This document shows, one piece after another, positions 42,830 to 54,941 of a stretch of 64,000 nucleotides of DNA (within the stretch, counting starts at the first letter, position 1; each line of letters opens with the position of its first letter). A model generated the notes under the pieces. The model was not told where the DNA came from and did not search any database. It worked only from the letters and a program-made list of their open reading frames with translations. A program made the position numbers and the translations under genes. This DNA comes from Cavia porcellus (taxonomy: Eukaryota > Chordata > Mammalia > Rodentia > Caviidae). The DNA lies in NCBI RefSeq assembly GCF_034190915.1, contig NW_026947491.1:20586101-20650100 (forward strand), written 5' to 3'.

Positions 42830-45800
42830 AGCATATAACAGTTATAACCAGTAATGTAAAGGGTCTCAATGCACCAATTAAAAGAAACCAACTGGCAGAA
42901 TGGACCAAGAAACAAAATCTAAACATATGCTGTCTACAAGAAACCCATCTAACCCAAAATGATACTCACAGACTAAAAGTCAAATGATGGAAATCAATGC
43001 TTCATGCAACAGGAACCCCCCAAAAAAAGCAAGGGTAGGTATTCTGTTTGCAGACAATGTGAACTTCAAGCCAATAATGATCAGAAGAGATAAGGAAGGT
43101 CACTATATACTGATTTGGGGAAAACTCCAAGAGGAAGAGATGACTATCTTAAACATATATGCTCCAAATTCCAGAGCACCCAGTTATATAAAACAAGTAT
43201 TAACAGAAGTGAAAAACCAAATTAGCAATAACAATTCTAACAGGAAAACTTAAAACACCATTGACACTGAGGGACACATCAACCAGATAGAAAATCAGCA
43301 AAGAAGTAACAGAACTAAATCACACATGTGAATCAATGGACTTGATAGACATTTACAGAGTGTTCCATCCAACAACAGAATACACATTCTTCTCAGCAGT
43401 ACATCGGTCATTCTCTAAAATAGACCATATTTTAACTCACAGAACATATTTAAATAAATGCAAAAGAGTTTAAATTATCCCTTCCATATTATTGGATCAC
43501 AGCGCTATGAAATTAAAAATTAATGATAAAAGATACTGAAAATCCCCCACAAATACATGTAAACTGAATAACACACTCGAGTAATCAGTGGGTCACAGAG
43601 AAAGTTAAACAATACCTAAAAGCAAATGTAAAAACAAAAACAACTTACCAGAATCTGTAGGATGCAATGAAATCCGTCCTCAGAGGAAAATTTATTGCAC
43701 AGAGTTCACACATGAGGAAAACAGAACGAATACACAAAAATAACCTGATGCTACACCTCAAACGTCCAAAAAAACAAGAGAATGTCAAGCCCAAAGCAAA
43801 AAGTAGAGACAAAACTGTAAAAGTCAGAGCTGAAATCAATGCACTAGAGACTAAGAAAACTATCCTAAGAATCAGTGAATCAAAGAGTTGGTTCCTTGAA
43901 AGAATAAATAAAATCGATAAGCCCCTAGACAACCTTAATAAAAAAGGAAAGAAAAAGCTCAAATTCATGCAATAGGGAATGAAAAAGTCAAAATAACTAG
44001 ATTCTACAGAAATACAGAAGATTATCAACACTTATTTTGAAAACCTCTACTCTCAAAGTTTTGATAACACAGAAGAAATAGACAGATACCTAGAATTCTG
44101 CATATGAAGTACCAAAGGTAAGTCAAGAAGATGTAAACTGCTGAACAACCCAAGTTCTATTAATGAAATTGAAAATGTAATTAAGTCCTTACCTACAAAG
44201 AAGAGCCTAGGCCCAGACAGATTCACTGCAGAATTCTATGAGAAACACAAAGAAGACATGATGCCAACACTCCTCAAATTCTTCAATGAAATCGAAAGGG
44301 AAGAAATCCTATCTAAGTCATTGCTGCAAGCAAATATTATTCTAGTACCAAAACCTGAGAAATACCGAACTAAAAAAGAGAACTACAGACAAATCTCCCT
44401 AATGAACACAGATGCAAAAATCCTCAATAAAATTTTGGCAAAAAGAATGCAGCAAATTATCAAGAAGATTTTACACCATGATCAAGTGGGATTCATCCCA
44501 GGCATGCAGGGATGATTCAACATATGTAAATCAATAAAAGTAATCCACCACATCAATAAAGCCAAAAGTAAGAATCACATGAACATTTCTATAGACGCAG
44601 AAAAAGCTTTAGATAAGGTCCAACATTCATGTATGATAACATTACAGAAAATGGAATAGATGATCTTTAACTCAATATAATGAAAGCCATATATGACAAA
44701 CCAACAGACAGTATCATACTAAATGGTCAAAATTTGAAGGCCTTTACTTTAAAATCAGGCACGAGACAAGGATGTCCCTTATCACAGCTCCTGTCTAACA
44801 TAGTATTGGAAATACTAGCCAGAGCAATTAGACAAGAGAGAAAAATAAAAGGCATAAAGATAGGAAAAGAAGAAGTTAAATTATCATTATTTGCAGATGA
44901 CATGATACTCTACATAGAAGATCCCCAAAACTCCAATGAAAGAATTTTAGATATAATAAATAAATTCAGCAATGTAGTTGTATACAAAATCAATACTAAA
45001 AAATCTATAGCATCCCTATACACTAACAAGAAAATCACAGAGAGAGAGAGAAATAAGTGAAGCCACAACCTTCACACTAGCCACCCAAAGTGAAATATTT
45101 AGGAATTACTCTCATGAAAGAAGTGAAAGACTTATACAAGGAAAATTATAATACACTGAAAAAAGAAACTGAAGATGATCTCAGGAAATGGAAAGGCATC
45201 TCTTTCTCCTGGATAGGAAGAATAAATGTTGTGAAAATGGCCATTCTGTGAAAACTGTTATACAGATTCAATGCAATACCAATAAAAATACCATCAACAT
45301 ATCTCATATATCTAGACAAATCAATCCTAAAATTCATCTGGAGTGAGAAGAGATCCAGAATAACAAAGACAGTTTTAAGCAGCAAAGGCAAGGCAGGAGG
45401 CATGATAATCCCTGATGTGAAATTAGACTACAAAGAACTGTAGCAAATTCAACGTTACTGGAACCAAAACAGAGCAGAAGATCAATGGAATAGATTAGAA
45501 GATACAACCACAATTACAAACACACTCAACCACCTTATCTTTGACAAAGGGGCCGAACACTTTCACTGAAAGAACGCCAGTCTCTTTAATAAATGGTGTT
45601 GGAAAAACTGGCTCTCCATATGCCAAAAACTAAAACTAGATCCATGCCTATCACCATGTACTAAATTAAAATCTAAATGGATCAAAGATCTGAGTATTAA
45701 AACAGAAAAATGAAATCTATTGGAATATAAATTTGGTAAAGCCTTGAAGACACAGGAGTAGGTAGAGAATTCCTGAACAGGAATCAAACCAGATGGGAAA

Positions 45801-46600
45801 TACTTCCCAGAATCAGTAACTGGGATCATGTCTTATTAAAAAGTTTCTGGACGTCAAAAGAAATCTCCAGCATAGTCATAAGAAAACCCACAAACTGGGA
45901 AAAAATCTTAGTGAGCTGTTCCTCAGACAAAGGACTTCTGTCTAAAACACATAAAGAATTAAAAGAATCAGAATCCCAAATTTTAAAGGCCTAATCCAAA
46001 AATGGGCAACTGAGATGAATACATACTTCTCAGACGAAGAAATACAAATAGCAAATAAATACATAAAAAAATGTTCATCATCTTTAGTCATTAGAGAAAT
46101 GCAAATTAAAACCACAATGAGATTTCAGCTCACTCCTGAAATAATGGCCAGGATCAAGAAAACCACCAACAACAAATGCTTGAGAGGCTGTGGGGAAAAA
46201 GAACTCTCCTGCACTGTTGGTGGGAGCGTACACTGATGCAACCATTGTGGAGGTCAGTATGGAGATTTCTCAAAAACCTGGAATTGGAAGTTCCATTTGT
46301 TCTAGCTATTCCACTGTTAGTCATATTCCCAGAAGAACTGAAGGCACCATTCAACAGTGAAATATGTGCACCCATGTTTATAGCAGCACAATTTGTAATA
46401 GCCAGATCTTGGAAACAACCTAAGTGTCCATCAACTGAGGAATGGATAAAAAAGTTGTGTTATTTTTATACAATGGAGCACTACTAAGCTATAAAGAAGG
46501 ATCACGTTATGATATTTATAAATAAATGGGTGCAGCTTGAAACCATACTCATAAGTGAAACGAATCAAACTCGCATGTATAAATACCGAATAGTTTACCT
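42830..46600 (+). pseudogene. L1 ORF2 region, broken (endonuclease and reverse transcriptase)
   Basis: The start near 42,850 reads as the endonuclease domain (NVKGLNAPIK, CCLQETHLTQND). The reverse transcriptase part is at about 44,160-45,060: [14 protein letters not shown] near 44,205, [19 protein letters not shown] (44,767) and the catalytic FADD at 44,890-44,901. The C-terminal part ends near 46,500 with the conserved 'caactgaggaatggataaaa'. There are many frameshifts and in-frame stops. The longest open pieces are 85-128 codons. Confidence 0.9.
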
Positions 46601-47450
46601 AGTGTAAGAAATGATTAAAATACATAAAAGTATGGGGTAATTATGACTTCCCATTATATTTCATTGAAGCCTTATGATGTTTTCACTCATTAATTAGAAT
46701 GATTTTATTCTGGGTTGTTTGATTTTATTGTTTGTGATAGCATGAACAGGTATTTTGAAGAAAACAAGTCATCATAATAGCTAGTGCTGATTCAATATCA
46801 TCTAGATTTGAAGTTCCATCAAGCTGTTGTTCTTCTGTCTTTATTGGTTTTATCATGTTGTATCTTATTGGATTTTATTATATGTGATAGTATAAACAAA
46901 ATTTTTATAGGCAAAGAAATAATATAGGAACCATTATTCAATATCTTTCAGCTGACTCTAAATACACTATAATACTTTCATTCTCTTGAATGGTTTCACA
47001 CTGTCTTGATATGCTTGATGCTATAGTACATGAAGTTATACTCAAATATTTCAAGGAAAGAGACACTATGGTAACTACTCTTATGTCAGGTTATCTGGTA
47101 GTGAAACACTGTGCTGCTTAAATTGTTCTGTTCTCGCCTGTGTTATTAGGTTGTTATGTCCTTTTTCATTTCAGTCTCCCCTTTTTTCTAAATTATTTTT
47201 ATATAATTACATGTATATTGAAGTGTGTAAGATAGAAAACCATATTACTAAGTTTTTGTTGGATCATTGAACACAAATATTTGCAGTCTCACTGTTTGAA
47301 TGTTTTAATTTTGTAACTTGAACAACTATTTCTAAGATGACAATGTGTAATCTGATAACTAGCCATTTCTTACTGTTTTTTTTTTTTCTGAATTCTGCAT
47401 TGCTTATAGCCTTTTACTGTTTTGTTTTCTCTTTAAATAAAAAAAAAATT
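46600..47450 (+). mobile_element. L1 3' UTR
   Basis: AT-rich, ending with 'aacaactatttctaagatga', a T-run and 'ctctttaaataaaaaa'. The same end is found at 28,573-28,770 and, antisense, at 61,514-61,760. Confidence 0.85.
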
Positions 47451-47497
47451 AAAACTCATTGCAGGTGATGTGCCATGATCAAAATAGATTACATTTT

Positions 47498-48371
47498 CTT
47501 TTTTAAATTTTATTTTGAAAGTATACAATAAAACAAGACAGAATAAAGCCAACTATGATTGTACAGTGAAATTGGTACAGAACTTCACAGCAGGTTACCG
47601 GCATAACAGTAATAAGTATCACAGTATATTTTGTTATCTTTGTAATAGTTTTTCTTTCAATCACATATATGAGATGATCTCACATAAAATGAGATGAAAT
47701 ATAGAACACTATAGAACTTATTAAAACAGCATATTGAATAGAGCAGTATAATTAATCAGAAAAGAGCAAAACAGTAATAAAAATATTTGCCTTCAAAGAG
47801 ATGGTAGAAGGAAGTCCCCCTTATTTGCTATGTCAGCCTCCCAAGAGACACTCAGATTTCTGGTTCCCATTTGCTAATGGGCGGGGGGGGGGGTGGAGAA
47901 AAGGGAGATAGGGGAATGGGATATTTGGCTCTAGGCCGTGCATTGCATCAGTAGGTTCACTATTGCTTAGCAAGGAGGCAGCCTGGTTGTTTGGTTTCAC
48001 AGCATCCTAAGTTCCAACATGGTGTGGATCTCAGGAGCTGCTGCTGGTTCTCCCCCTGTAAGGGCCGCAGTTTGCCAGACCACCACTGCTTACCAGGAAG
48101 TGGATGTGCTTGCTTGGCTTCCCAGTGTCCTAAGTTCCAACATGGCATGGATCTCACGAGACACTGCTGGTTCTCCCCCTGGAAGGGCTGCAGTCTGCCT
48201 CACAGCCACCGCTTGCCAAAGAGGGGAGGTGTTTGCTTGGCTTCCCAGTGTCCTAAGTTTCAACATGGTGCAGATCTCAGCAGACACTGCTGGTTCTCCC
48301 CCTGGAAGGGCTGCAGTCTGCCAGACCACCATGGCTTACCAGGGAGGGGAGCTTGGCTTCCCAGTGTCCTC
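47498..48371 (-). mobile_element. Retroposed L1-tail-like element with internal tandem repeats
   Basis: Antisense insertion with an A-rich 3' end (seen as 'cttttttaaattttatttt' at its left). It is flanked by a perfect 14-bp duplication 'atagattacatttt' (47,484-47,497 and 48,372-48,385), so it moved by target-primed reverse transcription. The left half matches 59,470-59,860. The right half is the tandem array listed next. A G-run lies at 47,881-47,893. Confidence 0.8.
47990..48371 (-). repeat. 123-bp tandem repeat array, about 3 copies
   Basis: Units start with 'cctaagttccaacatgg' at 48,006, 48,129 and 48,252 (exactly 123 apart) and end in a partial unit at 48,368. Each contains 'tgctggttctccccctg'. 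One further unit start is in the related element near 59,940. Long open frames on both strands here only reflect the unit length being divisible by three. Confidence 0.88.
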
Positions 48372-48385
48372 ATAGATTACATTTT

Positions 48386-48747
48386 TTTTGTTAACCAATG
48401 TGTTACTGTTCAAGAACTCCTTTCTCTTTTCTATTGTTCTACAACTGGTCCTTGTATACCATTGACTGATCCATTTGAGGCCAGGATAGTTTTCAGCTAA
48501 CAGTTGTAGCTTCATGACATGCTCTGCTGGAATCTGAAAATGTTTCTTATGGGATGGTGAACCCACATCACTCTTCCTCCCGGAATACGCAATTCCAAGT
48601 CTGTCCTATGCCTGTCAGTTAGAAGGATATCTTCTCCTTGGTTCTGAGAAACCTGAAAAAAGTCCTTCAGTGTCCTAGGCCTGGCGCTGATTGTGGTCTC
48701 TAGTGGCACTGCCCAGCCACCTCTCCAGTGACAGGTTTTACAGGTTT

Positions 48748-48782
<35 letters not shown>

Positions 48783-49330
48783 TGTATCTGCTTTCTCTTG
48801 CTGACAAAACTGGTTACATCCTGCAATATGTGTTTGATACATCTTTGCAAACCTATTTCACCTAAATTGAGTTAAGGCTGCCTCCCAAGTGACCAACAGC
48901 CTTCCTCAATGCTGTGTGACCCAGATGTGCACCGAGCAATGCAGCCCTGAAGCACAGGTAACTGCAGGCAGACAAATAGTAGCACATTTTAAATACAGGA
49001 ATATGGCATCGTGAATCTCACCGTGAATGGCCACCTCTGTCCTGCAGATCGGGAGGGATGTCTTGGGTCCACTGGATTTCTCACATGGTATAGCAATGCT
49101 TTGCTACACTGAACCAACCACTTGTGTTTCTCTAAGGAATTCACAGTTCATACATTGGAGCAAATACTGACACCTGCATCATGTACAGTTTAAATATGTA
49201 AAAATAAATTTAGGCTATGAATTAGAAATGAACATCATAACATGTAACAGAGTTACATGAAATTCTTATTTTACATAGCAATATTAATTTCACCAAGCTT
49301 GACCTACAGACTTACATGTAATCTGCTAAG
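48386..49330. other. Unassigned stretch before V7
   Basis: No conserved gene is recognised. The minus strand has an interrupted open stretch at 48,512-48,720 that looks protein-like (CHWRGGWAVPLETT) and could be retroelement-derived, but I cannot assign it. A T-run followed by (TG)n lies at 48,745-48,786. Confidence 0.45.
48745..48786. repeat. T(25) followed by (TG)n
   Basis: About 25 T then about 8 TG units. On the minus strand this is (CA)n followed by poly(A) and may mark the tail of an antisense retroposon. Confidence 0.9.
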
Positions 49331-49382
49331 GAAGATTTTCTGTTTTCTGACCACAGAGTCTGAGGGCATACAGCTGGAGGCC

Positions 49383-49390
49383 ATGCAAAT
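49383..49390 (+). promoter_or_regulatory. Immunoglobulin octamer of V7
   Basis: A perfect 'atgcaaat' about 115 bases before the leader. It is the only clan III gene here with an exact octamer (V2 and V5 are one base off). Confidence 0.85.
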
Positions 49391-49497
49391 AGGGCCTCCC
49401 TCTGAGGAAGTGAAGTAGCCCAGCCCTCACCTGCAGCTTGGCAGAGGAGGCCAGATGCTTCCTCTTGGGGAACAGTGCTGAGCACAGAAGTCTCACC

Positions 49498-49987
49498 ATA
49501 GAGCTTTCACTGAGCTGGGTATTTCTTGCTGCTGTTTTGAAAGGTAATTAGTGAAGGACAAGAGATACTTAAAAGAAAAAAGTGAGATAAATAGGAGACA
49601 TATGTGACTGAGCAGGATGTTTCTGTGTTTGCAGGTATCCAGAATGAGGTGAAGCTGGTGGAGTTTGGGGAAGGCATTGTGCAGCCTGAGGGTTCTCTGA
49701 GACTTCCCTCCATGACCTGGGGATTCACCTTCAGTGATTACCACAGGAACTGGATGAGCCAGGCTCCAGTAAAGGGCTCAGAGTGAGTTTCTCTTATCAG
49801 AAACAAGGCTGATAGTCACACAGTAGTATGCTACATCTGTGAAAGGCAGATTCATCATCCCGAGGGATGATTCCAAAAGCATACTGTATCTGCAAACATT
49901 AAACCTGAAACCCAAAGACAACACTGTGTACTACCACTGTGCAAGGACATCAGTGAGAGGACATCACCGTGAGTCTGGACACAAACC
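49498..49987 (+). pseudogene. IGHV: V7: clan III IGHV pseudogene with long CDR2
   Basis: The leader position is ATAGAGCTT (start lost), the donor aaag|gtaatt and acceptor ttgcag are intact, and the V exon starts at 49,635. FR1 reads [21 protein letters not shown]. The first Cys codon is TCC (Ser). FR2 ([12 protein letters not shown]) ends in TGA where Trp47 should be. CDR2 resembles the long type with RNKAD near 49,798, followed by a frame change. FR3 reads to VYYHCAR, with an extra His codon before the second Cys. Its long CDR2 sets it apart from V1, V2, V4 and V5, so it is a different clan III subfamily. No paralogue is in the window. Confidence 0.94.
49949..49987 (+). other. V7 recombination signal (23-RSS)
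   Basis: Heptamer 'atcagtg' (first two bases off), 23-base spacer, nonamer 'acacaaacc', the best nonamer in the window. Confidence 0.87.
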
Positions 49988-50339
49988 TCCCTCCTATGGT
50001 GCACAGGACCAGGAGGAGGCACAGAGGACACACAAAGTTCAGGTCTGCCCAGGGCTGAAACAGAGGGTGGAGCAGTCTGATTTCCTGTGGTAATGTGCGG
50101 CTTTCGGTCCACATGACATATTCCATGGGAGACTCTGCATTCATGAGTCTGTGCTATCTTTCATGCTCCTGAAGGAGACATTTGACTCAATAATAAGGTA
50201 TATTCTCACCTGTACACATGTTCATGCGTCATTTTTGAAGGCAAAACTATTGCTTTCTGGTCATTAGGACTAGAACCTGAGGGCACACAGATAATATGTG
50301 AAAAGTTTTTCCAATGCATAAGACATCTTTGTGATTGTT

Positions 50340-50775
50340 ATAAGCTCTGAAACCCAAAATGTGCTGAACTTATTACTTAATGTGCCTTTATAACATGTTC
50401 TCCTTGTGGTAAACTTGTGTAATTGCCAGTTAAATTACAGTCTTACAATATACCCACCATGTAACTCCCTCCCTGACTTCTTGGTTCCTATAACTGCTTC
50501 TTCCACCTCCCTGGTTCCTGTAAAAATAAATCAAATGAACTTTTATGTTGACAAACTGATCCTAAAACCCTGACCCCTCCACTAGCAGTTTGCTACTTTA
50601 TAACTCCCTGCAGCCCCTTGCTCTCAGTAGAATTGCCTGGCTGTTTTCTGGGACATTGTCTCTGCTGAGCTCAGCTAGTAAAGAGCTTCCTTTTTGATTT
50701 TTTTGGAGTCTGTTGTTTTTCTGCCCATATCATTGATGCTCCCTTTTCATCACCAGTTTTGGTATTTAGAACACA
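50340..50775 (+). mobile_element. Possible decayed solo LTR
   Basis: Pyrimidine-rich with 'tactttataactccctgc' (TATA-like near 50,595) and 'agctagtaaagagcttcc' (near 50,675), an arrangement like the promoter and polyadenylation region of class I LTRs. I cannot define its ends or a target duplication. Confidence 0.35.
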
Positions 50776-51554
50776 GGCACAAAAAGTGATAGTCAGCCAA
50801 GTTAACAAATAAAACTTTTAAAAACTTAAATCTTGCAATCCTTCCATAGATAATAACATTAGTCAAACTCAGAAGTCATCTCAGTCTTTTTAAGTAGTTT
50901 ATGTATCTTTTCTTACATTTTATTGTCTCATCTGATTTTTAAATCTATTTCTTAGAATGGAGGCAAGTTCTCTGGTTTTAATCCTATGATTTGGGTCCAT
51001 TACCTGGAGCTCAGAAGAGGATGAGAAATGACTTCGCACATTCAGGTAATAGCTGAAGACTCCTTCTCACTCATTCTTATCACATCACTCACTCTATCCT
51101 CTATATATACATGTTTTTAAATTATACATACTTAACTTTTATTTTCATATATATAGACAATAAAAAAGAGTATTACTAATGCAAAAGTAAAATTTCTTTC
51201 TTGATATGGGATGTGATGTCAGAACTGATTGAGCTCATTTGACTGTCTCAGAGTCCTCTCCTTTCCATGTCTCCTAGAAGTCACCAGTGTGCACCATTGT
51301 TCCATGCTCTCTCAGAAAGTGAGATATAAGACGTTGTTATGCAAGGTGCATAGAGCAGGTCATCACAAAGAACAGTCAGGAAATATCTGACAGGAGCAAA
51401 ATTGTATCCACCACAGGATTTTGCCATGTTAAATTTTCGTATCTATGTATCAAATTTGTCCTCTTTGTCTATGAAAACCATCCTGACAGTGTAAACAGAG
51501 AAAGATATACCCTAACACCATGCATAAAATGCCTTCACTACATTACCATAACTC

Positions 51555-51595
<41 letters not shown>

Positions 51596-51600
51596 AATTT
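50776..51600. other. Non-coding AT-rich stretch
   Basis: No gene, V segment or recombination signal is recognised. It ends in the (CA)n at 51,558-51,591. Confidence 0.5.
51558..51591. repeat. (CA)n microsatellite
   Basis: About 16 uninterrupted CA units. Confidence 0.95.
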
Positions 51601-52420
51601 ATTTTTTACATTGTGTAAGACAATAGTTGGCAAAAGTGTTTGTTCCAACAAATAACATTGTGACATCTGTTGCAATGACCATTAGCAAGATAAATAATAG
51701 CAAATGCTGTAAGTGTGTTGAAGAAATGGAGCCCTAGTGCATTGTTGAGGGAACGTTTATTACTGCATACAAAACTCTCTTTCTACTATCTGTAAGAAGT
51801 TTCCTCACGAAACTCCAGATGAAAATACTGTATGATCCATCTGTGTATCTTTTGTGTAGCTATGTCTAAACAAAAGTCTACATAAACGGATATTTCCTGA
51901 ACCTAATCTGCAACACATGAGCCAAAAAGCAAGGGAAATCTAAGCAGTGATTATGGATTAATGATAAAGAATCCAAAATTAAAGGACACTCTCAAAATAA
52001 ATAACCAGAATGTGACAAAGTAAGTACTGAGTTTTTTCAAATAAATAAAGAAAAAATAATTTTACTTATAATCCATCTATTCCAAAACATTTGATTCTTA
52101 AATGATTCAGGTATGCATACTGATTTAATATCATGTGATGTGCATATATATGTATTGTTTAGTAGATAAATATTTGCATTTTCTTTTTTAAGCAAATTTA
52201 TAAATGAATTGAAAAACATTACTTCCACACTCACTTATGAAGCTACTATCCAGATAATAAAAGGGAGAAGCATAAAAGAGTGCTAAGGAACAATATCTCT
52301 GATGAATATAGATACAAAATTCGTCAAAACTTTATTTTACAACAAAAAAATTTTTTAAAAATGTTTCCATACAATGAATCCTGACATTCTGCCACATACG
52401 GGATCATCTCACAGAATAAA
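51600..52420 (+). mobile_element. Old L1 ORF2 relics, sense
   Basis: 51,620-51,960 resembles the ORF2 3' region ('gccctagtgcattgttgagg'). 52,230-52,350 resembles the reverse transcriptase start ('caatatctctgatgaatata', cf. 44,377-44,420). The order is rearranged, so these are probably two fragments. No open frame survives. Confidence 0.5.
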
Positions 52421-52746
52421 AAGGAGCACTTTCTTTGCCTTGCAAGTTCACAAACATTTTTAATTTTGGATCTTATTTAATCTTTTTGTTTTTCACACCA
52501 GAGAGACTCTGTGTTGTGTACATACGTGAATCTGATGTATTTCATTAAGAGTATGTGCTCAAGTTGCAAAATAAAGTAAATGAAAAACAAAAAGGAGTTC
52601 ACGCTGGGTAAGTAAAGAAATATTTTAAAAGCCACAAATACAATACATAAAAAATCATAGATTAATCTCAAATAATATTGAATAAAACATGGTTAAATTC
52701 AACATCTATCAGTGATAAAATCTGTCACAGAGATGTCTGTGAAAAG

Positions 52747-52938
52747 CCTGGTGTGGTGGCTAAAGCCTATAATGCCAGCACTACAGAGGCTGAGATGGGA
52801 AGACTATTGCGAGTTTCAGACCAGCCTGAGCTACAAAGTAAACTCAAGGCCAGCCTGAACTGGATAGCAAGATCCCATTTCAAAAACAAAACAAAAACAA
52901 AACAAAACAAACAAACAAACAAAAAAAAAACAAAAAAA
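52747..52938 (+). mobile_element. B1-like SINE with target duplication
   Basis: 'gcctggtgtggtggctaaag', 'ccagcactacagaggctgag' and 'gaccagcctgagctac', then an (AAAC)n/A-rich tail. Flanked by 'agagatgtctgtgaaa' and 'agagatttctgtgaaa' (one mismatch). Copy 1 of the gamma block shows the empty site. Confidence 0.88.
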
Positions 52939-53148
52939 GAGATTTCTGTGAAAAAAAAATATACCATTAATTATATTGAACTGAAATCAGGTAACACCAT
53001 AGTGAATGAACAAAAGGGAAACTATTCTTTCTATAAAATGAAGAACAGGAAAGGATGACCAATTCTACAACCTCTATTAAATGTTCTCCTGGAAGTTCTC
53101 AACTGAAAATTAAGGAAACAAACAGTAACTTAAAATCATACACATTTG

Positions 53149-54085
53149 CACTGCTTCACTTCTCTCCTTTGTGACATCTCAGGAAAAGACACACAAGACA
53201 CCTCAAAATGAAATATTAAATTCTACTATTGCAGCTGAAGTGCTTTAGTTTGCCAAGTAACATGCTATAAAGGAAAAAAGAGCTAGAATTTAAAGAATTA
53301 CACATGTAGGTCATTCATGCACCAGTGGGGGAGTGGGCAGTAGAGAGAAGGCCACACCAGGAAGCAAGCTCACTCTGGGAACCAGTGCCATTCATGGGCT
53401 GCTGCCAGAGTAGAACAGCCAGACTGCAGCCCTTCAAGGGCATGGGCTGGCAAACAAGAAGCACTGACTCCCCTGGCCTCCCCTGTAAGTGACCGGCTGA
53501 TCTGGAGAAACATAGGTTGTGATGATAGCTATGGAGGTGAAATGCAGTGGGATTCCTGTGGTGTTTGGTGTTTCACTATCAGTGCTATGCCAGGGCCAGT
53601 GGTCTATTAATAGGTTCAGAGGATAGTGGTATGCAGTGTGGCAGCTAGGGGGAAATCGTTCTGAGGGTTTTAGACATTGTTGATTACCTATGGTTTTGTT
53701 TTTAGGTCCTATAACATTTCCATTGTTTTGTTGGATTAGGTTTTATTCTCTTTTGTTTTGGTTATTTCAAATCTAATAGTAGGTGACGCTATTTCAAAGA
53801 CAACAAGATATACTATGGTAACAACCTTGGATTTATCATTGGCTTGTTTTGAAATCCGTTATTGTATTCACTGTTTTGTTTTTATTGTTTATATTCTATT
53901 TTTTGTTTGATTTTAACTGTGTCAGAAGTTATCTGCAACTATTTTGAAGACATCAAAAGGCACTATGTTAAGTAATGGAGATGTTTTCATATTTGGAAGT
54001 CCTGTATCCTTACACTGGATTATTTTGATTGGTTTTATTCTGACTTAACCTTTTAAACATAAAATTTAATTTGTCTTTAAAAAGG
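53149..54085 (+). mobile_element. L1 3'-UTR-like insertion, sense
   Basis: The GC-richer start (53,320-53,560, with 'ccagactgcagcccttcaag', cf. the 123-bp repeat) is followed by AT-rich sequence with 'gatatactatggtaacaacc', which also occurs in the related elements at 47.6 and 59.6 kb. The gamma match breaks at 53,148 and resumes at 54,086, with 'cacatt' at both edges. Confidence 0.65.
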
Positions 54086-54281
54086 CTTTCACATTGGAAA
54101 GATAGGATTCAAACTTCACATTTACAAGTGATATAAATATATGTCCAGAAATTTTAAAGGATGTGCCACAAAAGATAAAACTCAAAAGAAATTCAGGAAA
54201 AATAAATAACACACTATCAAACTATAAAAAAGAACACTTCTGGATGCCTTTAGTGAAGTTTTGATATAAATTATAAGACAA

Positions 54282-54440
54282 TTAAGCTGGGCATGGTAGT
54301 GCAAGCCAGTAATCCCAGCATGCAAGAAGCCAAGACAGAAAAATTGCTACAAGTTGGAGACCAGCTTGACTTAAAAAGTTTTAGACCAGACTTAACTGCA
54401 GAGGGAGACTCTGCCTGAAAATGACAAAAGGTAAGAGAAT
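54282..54440 (+). mobile_element. B1-like SINE relic in gamma copy 2
   Basis: 'gctgggcatggtagtgcaag', 'cagtaatcccagcatgcaag' and 'ttggagaccagcttgac'. Paralogue of 8,188-8,337 and better preserved. Confidence 0.75.
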
Positions 54441-54885
54441 TAAATCGGAGTAGCTACATAAAATAAATAGAAATCAATTTAACAAAAAAAACGACACATT
54501 GACGTAATGAAAAATGTAAAACATTAATGAAACAAATGAAAAACTACACAAAATTTAAAAAAATGTTCTGTCAATATATGGAAAGCATAATATTGTCCTA
54601 TGTGCACAAGTATTTAATCAGTCAGCTTTATCTTGCTGAAAGTAATGCAGTGATAAATCACCTTTAAAAGTGAGCAGGTTTGTTAGCCTTGGAATCTGTA
54701 GGCTAAGTTCTGTTTTCCCATTGTGTCATTTCCTTGAATCTGTGGCCACTCAGTGGAGTAATAGTAGAGAAGGCATGGGTACTCCATGTTGTTTGTCTGT
54801 GAAGCAAAGAGTGAGAAATACAGTGCTGGGTCCCAAATCTCCTCATGGACATCCCCTTCATAACATAACATCATTCTGGTATTTA

Positions 54886-54886
<1 letters not shown>

Positions 54887-54939
<53 letters not shown>
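54887..54939. repeat. (TA)n microsatellite
   Basis: About 26 TA units. The paralogue at 8,787 has four ('tagtatatatg'), so this expansion is unit-specific. Confidence 0.95.

Positions 54940-54941
<2 letters not shown>

Larger units (their letters stand above)
40977..47450 (+). mobile_element. Nearly full-length but decayed L1 with tandem 5' monomers
   Basis: About 6.5 kb in standard L1 order: tandem 5' monomers, ORF1 region, ORF2 region, 3' UTR and an A-rich end ('aaataaaaaaaaaatta'). Both ORFs carry stops and frameshifts, so it is inactive. It interrupts beta copy 3. I found no clear target duplication, so the insertion may have been accompanied by a deletion. Confidence 0.93.
52685..54790 (+). 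repeat. Gamma block, copy 2, with two insertions
   Basis: Paralogue of 7,750-8,690. The shared sequence is interrupted by a B1-like SINE (52,747-52,938) and an L1-tail-like insertion (about 53,149-54,085). With these removed, the flanks match copy 1 continuously. Confidence 0.75.

Noticed and set aside
48019..48500. Long overlapping frames with repeated amino-acid units at 48.0-48.5 kb
   Set aside because: The 123-bp unit length is divisible by three, so any stop-free unit gives a long repetitive frame. There is no sign of a gene.
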